A DNA stretch of 64,000 nucleotides. It comes from Terriglobia bacterium. GTDB lineage: Bacteria; Acidobacteriota; Terriglobia; JAIQFV01. The DNA is taken from the NCBI GenBank assembly GCA_028716525.1, contig JAQUPQ010000021.1, positions 1-64,000 on the forward strand. Reading direction: 5' to 3'. Shown here in pieces: positions 61,504-64,000 of this stretch. A program made the translations under genes and the position numbers. Numbering within the stretch: the stretch's first letter is position 1; every line of letters begins with the position of its first letter. The notes under the pieces were generated by a model. The model was not told the origin of the DNA. It did not search any database and was given only the letters and a program-made list of their open reading frames with translations.

Positions 61504-62199
61504 ATGTTTACTGGAATCATTGAAGAATGCGGAAAGATCGTCGGCATTCGTCCGTTGGGAACACGCGGAAAGACCGTTGAAGTCAGGGCCAAAGCAGTCT
61601 TGGAAGATTTGAAGGTGGGCTCTTCAATCGCCGTCAATGGGGTTTGTTTGACAACCATTCGTTTCGGGAAGCAAACGTTCTTCACCGAGCTTTCGACCGA
61701 AACGGTTCGCCGCACCACGTTCTCGAAGATGTCTGTCGGAACGCCCGTCAATTTGGAAAGGCCGATGAGTGCCCAGGCTCGTTTCGGCGGCCACATTGTT
61801 CAGGGACATATCGATACGGTTGGAAGATTCGTGGGCGCCGCTGCTTTGAAAGATTCCTGGATGTACGCCTTTGAAGTTCCAATTGAGTTTCTGCCTTTGG
61901 CGGTCTTCAAGGGATCCATCGCCATCGACGGCGTCAGCCTGACCATCGCCGAACTGGAAACGGGTCCTGCGCTTCAAAAGCGCAGAGTTTTTCGCATCAC
62001 CATCGCGATTATCCCCCACACTCACGACGTTACAAATTTCAAGACCTTGAAACGCGGCCAAGGTGTCAATTTGGAGTTCGACGTCGTCGCCAAATATGTG
62101 CAGCAAATGCTCGAAAAGATCCGCCTGCCAAAAGCAAAGTCCTCTCGCTCCGCAAAGGTGAAACTCACCGTGCAATCCTTGCGACAGATGGGATTTTAG
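61504..62199 (+). CDS. ribE: Riboflavin synthase, alpha chain
   Basis: This enzyme dismutates two lumazine molecules into riboflavin. The 231-residue protein has two lumazine-binding barrels. The N-terminus MFTGIIEECGKI is diagnostic, followed by GSSIAVNGVCLT and FGGHIVQGHID; the second barrel has GSIAIDGVSLTIAE and IPHTHDVTNF. The C-terminal extension after DVVAKYVQQML is basic. It starts 40 bp after ribD. Confidence 0.95.
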   Translation: MFTGIIEECGKIVGIRPLGTRGKTVEVRAKAVLEDLKVGSSIAVNGVCLTTIRFGKQTFFTELSTETVRRTTFSKMSVGTPVNLERPMSAQARFGGHIVQGHIDTVGRFVGAAALKDSWMYAFEVPIEFLPLAVFKGSIAIDGVSLTIAELETGPALQKRRVFRITIAIIPHTHDVTNFKTLKRGQGVNLEFDVVAKYVQQMLEKIRLPKAKSSRSAKVKLTVQSLRQMGF

Positions 62200-63176
62200 G
62201 GATGAAGATAAAATATAGTGACAGACAGTGACTCGTTTCGACGCGTCATGGCTCGGGTAGCCGCAGTGTGGTTTCTGCACCGCGGGCCTCGAGGCGTCAC
62301 TATATTCTGTCATCATCTGTAAGCAGGTGATCGATCTGCATTAAGCCGGAAATTGAAAGGCGATTTGCCCTAAAGGAGCTATATGGACCAACTGTGGGCA
62401 GCGCCAGCGATGATGTTCTTCTTGTCGCCCTAAATAGGCCGCCTTTGAACTGTCGAAGGCATCAGCAGCGCTAATGTTCCTCTTGTCTTGGAGAGAGCAT
62501 TTTTTTGCTCTTGCCCTGAAAGGGCATCCATCTTGCCCTTTCAGGGCAAATGCACTACTTGCAAGGGCCATTACCTCGATGAGATTTGAATCGAATGGGT
62601 AGGTGACGCCTTATGTCAAAGGCCCCCAACTCAATTGCCAAATGCAATGATCTGACACTCTCTTCTCGGCGTTTGCGGTTATGGTAGCGATGCCAAGTCC
62701 CCCGCGGGGGACGCAGGCAGCGGCTTTTAGTGCGCCGGGAAAACACTCGCCTCTTCATGAGGACCGGTTGCTCGCATTTGGGCTTGGGCGCTCGTGGTAC
62801 CGGCATCGAATTCTTCAAAATACGATTTTTAGATTGCCCTTTCAGAGCAAGGAGGTAATCAACTGAGGTCTTCGATCCCAGGGCGTTGCCCTGGGCTATT
62901 CAAGATTGCCCTTTCAGGGCATGAACAACAAGTATGCCCCTTCGGGGCAAGGGCAAGATGGATGCCCTTTCAGGCCAATAGCAAAAAGGACGCTCTTTCA
63001 AGAGAAGAACTAGCAAGATGCCCTATCAGGGCAAGAGCACTATCGACAGGCGCTCCTTTCCTTGCCGTTAACGCCTATCTGATTTAGAATTCCTGCTGGT
63101 CCATTTGCCAGGACGTTGAGGCAGTACGCCCAGTGGACTTTGGAATCGAGAAGTTCGCTTAAGGATACCGACAGAG
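62200..63176. repeat. Hairpin array between ribE and ribBA
   Basis: A long imperfect hairpin directly follows ribE: AATATAGTGAC (62212-62222) pairs with GTCACTATATT (62296-62306). From about 62511 to 63033 there are at least seven irregularly spaced copies or variants of TGCCCTTTCAGGGCA, at 62511, 62533, 62834, 62906, 62935, 62963 and 63019. A CCCCCGCGGGGG hairpin is at about 62700. No coding frame is supported, and neither an FMN riboswitch nor a CRISPR is seen. The array could affect ribBA expression or be mobile. Confidence 0.75.
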
Positions 63177-64000
63177 ATGGCTGAAAAACACAACGTGGTT
63201 CCTATTGCACGCGGCGAGTTGCTGTTGGACTTTGCGACCGCGGAGGATGCCATTGAAGACATCCGGGCCGGCAAGATGGTGGTTGTGGTGGACGATGAAG
63301 ATCGCGAGAACGAAGGCGATTTGACGCTGGCCGCCGAAAAAGTAACCCCCGAGGCCATCAATTTCATGGCCAAGCATGGCCGCGGTTTGATTTGTCTCGC
63401 CATGACACCGGAGCGGCTCGACGAGCTTCAAATTCCCATGATGGTCACGGAGAACACCTCGAATTACGGCACGGCGTTTTGCGTTTCAATTGAAGCCAGG
63501 CACAAAGTAACGACGGGAATTTCTGCGGCGGACCGCGCCAACACCATCCTGGTCACGCTCGATCCTTCCACCAAAGCCAACGACCTGGCACGTCCGGGTC
63601 ACATCTTTCCCTTGCGGGCGCGTCGCGGCGGCGTGCTGGTGCGCGCCGGCCAAACCGAGGCTGCTGTGGACCTCGCCCGGATCGCGGGCTTGAACCCGGC
63701 GGGCGTCATTTGCGAAGTCATGAATGAAGACGGGACCATGGCGCGGGTCCCGCAGCTGATGAATTTCTGCCGAACTCACAAGCTCAAACTCGTGACGGTC
63801 GCCGATCTGATTCGATATCGCATGCGGACCGAGCGGTATGTTCATCCCGTAGCAGAAACGGTGCTTCCCACCGCCTACGGCGATTTTCGAATGATCGCTT
63901 ACGAAAGCATGGTGGACGGCGAAACCCACATCGCACTGGTGAAAGGAAACATTGAAAACGGCGATCCCGTTCTTGTGCGCGTCCATGCCCATTGTTTGAC
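63177..64000 (+). CDS. ribBA: Bifunctional RibBA: DHBP synthase / GTP cyclohydrolase II (partial)
   Basis: The frame is open from the ATG at 63177 to the window end (274 codons). The RibB domain is complete (about 20-220) with the metal-binding [20 protein letters not shown] and [18 protein letters not shown]. The start of RibA follows ([16 protein letters not shown]). RibB makes the four-carbon unit and RibA opens GTP, the two inputs of riboflavin synthesis. AAGGA lies about 12 bases upstream. It is the third gene of the rib group but is set apart by almost 1 kb of palindromes. Confidence 0.95.
   Translation, partial: MAEKHNVVPIARGELLLDFATAEDAIEDIRAGKMVVVVDDEDRENEGDLTLAAEKVTPEAINFMAKHGRGLICLAMTPERLDELQIPMMVTENTSNYGTAFCVSIEARHKVTTGISAADRANTILVTLDPSTKANDLARPGHIFPLRARRGGVLVRAGQTEAAVDLARIAGLNPAGVICEVMNEDGTMARVPQLMNFCRTHKLKLVTVADLIRYRMRTERYVHPVAETVLPTAYGDFRMIAYESMVDGETHIALVKGNIENGDPVLVRVHAHCL

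Noticed and set aside
62511-63033. CRISPR-like array
   Set aside because: The units are short palindromes at irregular distances; there are no uniform spacers and no cas genes in the window.
62200-63176. FMN riboswitch before ribBA
   Set aside because: The conserved RFN elements (AGGGGCAGGGTGAAATTCCC-like core) are not present; only hairpin repeats are seen.
1-64000. Prophage, integrative element or biosynthetic mega-cluster
   Set aside because: No integrase, transposase, phage structural gene, attachment-site repeat, PKS or NRPS module is seen; gene content is housekeeping and catabolic.

Overview
This window reads as an ordinary chromosome segment from a free-living, Gram-negative member of the Acidobacteriota. 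The assignment is an inference from gene content. It rests on an Oar-type TonB receptor with an N-terminal carboxypeptidase-regulatory-like domain, two secreted VWFA-related proteins of the acidobacterial kind, a reaction-centre-type multihaem cytochrome c, a BBP2-type beta-barrel porin inside a kdp locus, and a moderately high G+C content. There is no prophage, integrase, IS transposase or CRISPR array. The unusual non-coding content is many short palindromes gathered in intergenic islands.

Layout. From 1 to 25.7 kb every gene is on the minus strand. A cell-envelope group comes first (membrane glycosyltransferases, a GT2-methyltransferase fusion, a dapF homologue with both catalytic cysteines replaced by serine, a PfkB kinase). 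Then come mtnP, an MBL hydrolase, a periplasmic PpiC, mce and meaB of the methylmalonyl-CoA pathway, an acyl-CoA dehydrogenase, larB, and a large TonB receptor. From 17.9 to 23.6 kb lies a lipid-type operon (SDR, KAS III-like protein, acyl-CoA ligase, SCP2-type thiolase) with a TetR gene. Similar palindromes sit at the promoters of the operon, the regulator and the TonB receptor, which suggests one regulon. From 24 to 33 kb are a VWA protein, an M20 peptidase, an MscS channel, a geranylgeranyl-reductase-like flavoprotein, P5C dehydrogenase, a DsbD-alpha-like protein, glutaryl-CoA dehydrogenase and endonuclease III.

From 33.6 to 38.3 kb are two tandem signal peptidases I, a GT28-methyltransferase fusion and a radical SAM protein, followed by tRNA-Leu(CAA). 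From 39 to 49.3 kb is a complete kdp locus: kdpFABC, a further 28-aa membrane ORF, a BBP2 porin, kdpE, and a KdpD split into two divergent genes. The sensor/USP half is on the minus strand and the histidine-kinase half on the plus strand. In the 50-bp gap between them, -10-like hexamers stand 7 nt from each candidate start, as expected for leaderless mRNAs.

From 50.3 kb come tmRNA, a small basic protein, a tetrahaem cytochrome, a TerB-like protein, a secreted cyclophilin and a large secreted metzincin protease. These are followed by prfB with its programmed +1 frameshift, ftsY, and the riboflavin genes ribD, ribE and ribBA (cut by the window end). The ribE-ribBA gap carries an array of hairpins. 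Several palindrome families keep a constant flank while the stem sequence changes completely. That pattern, the split KdpD and the TetR regulon are the most interesting signals here.
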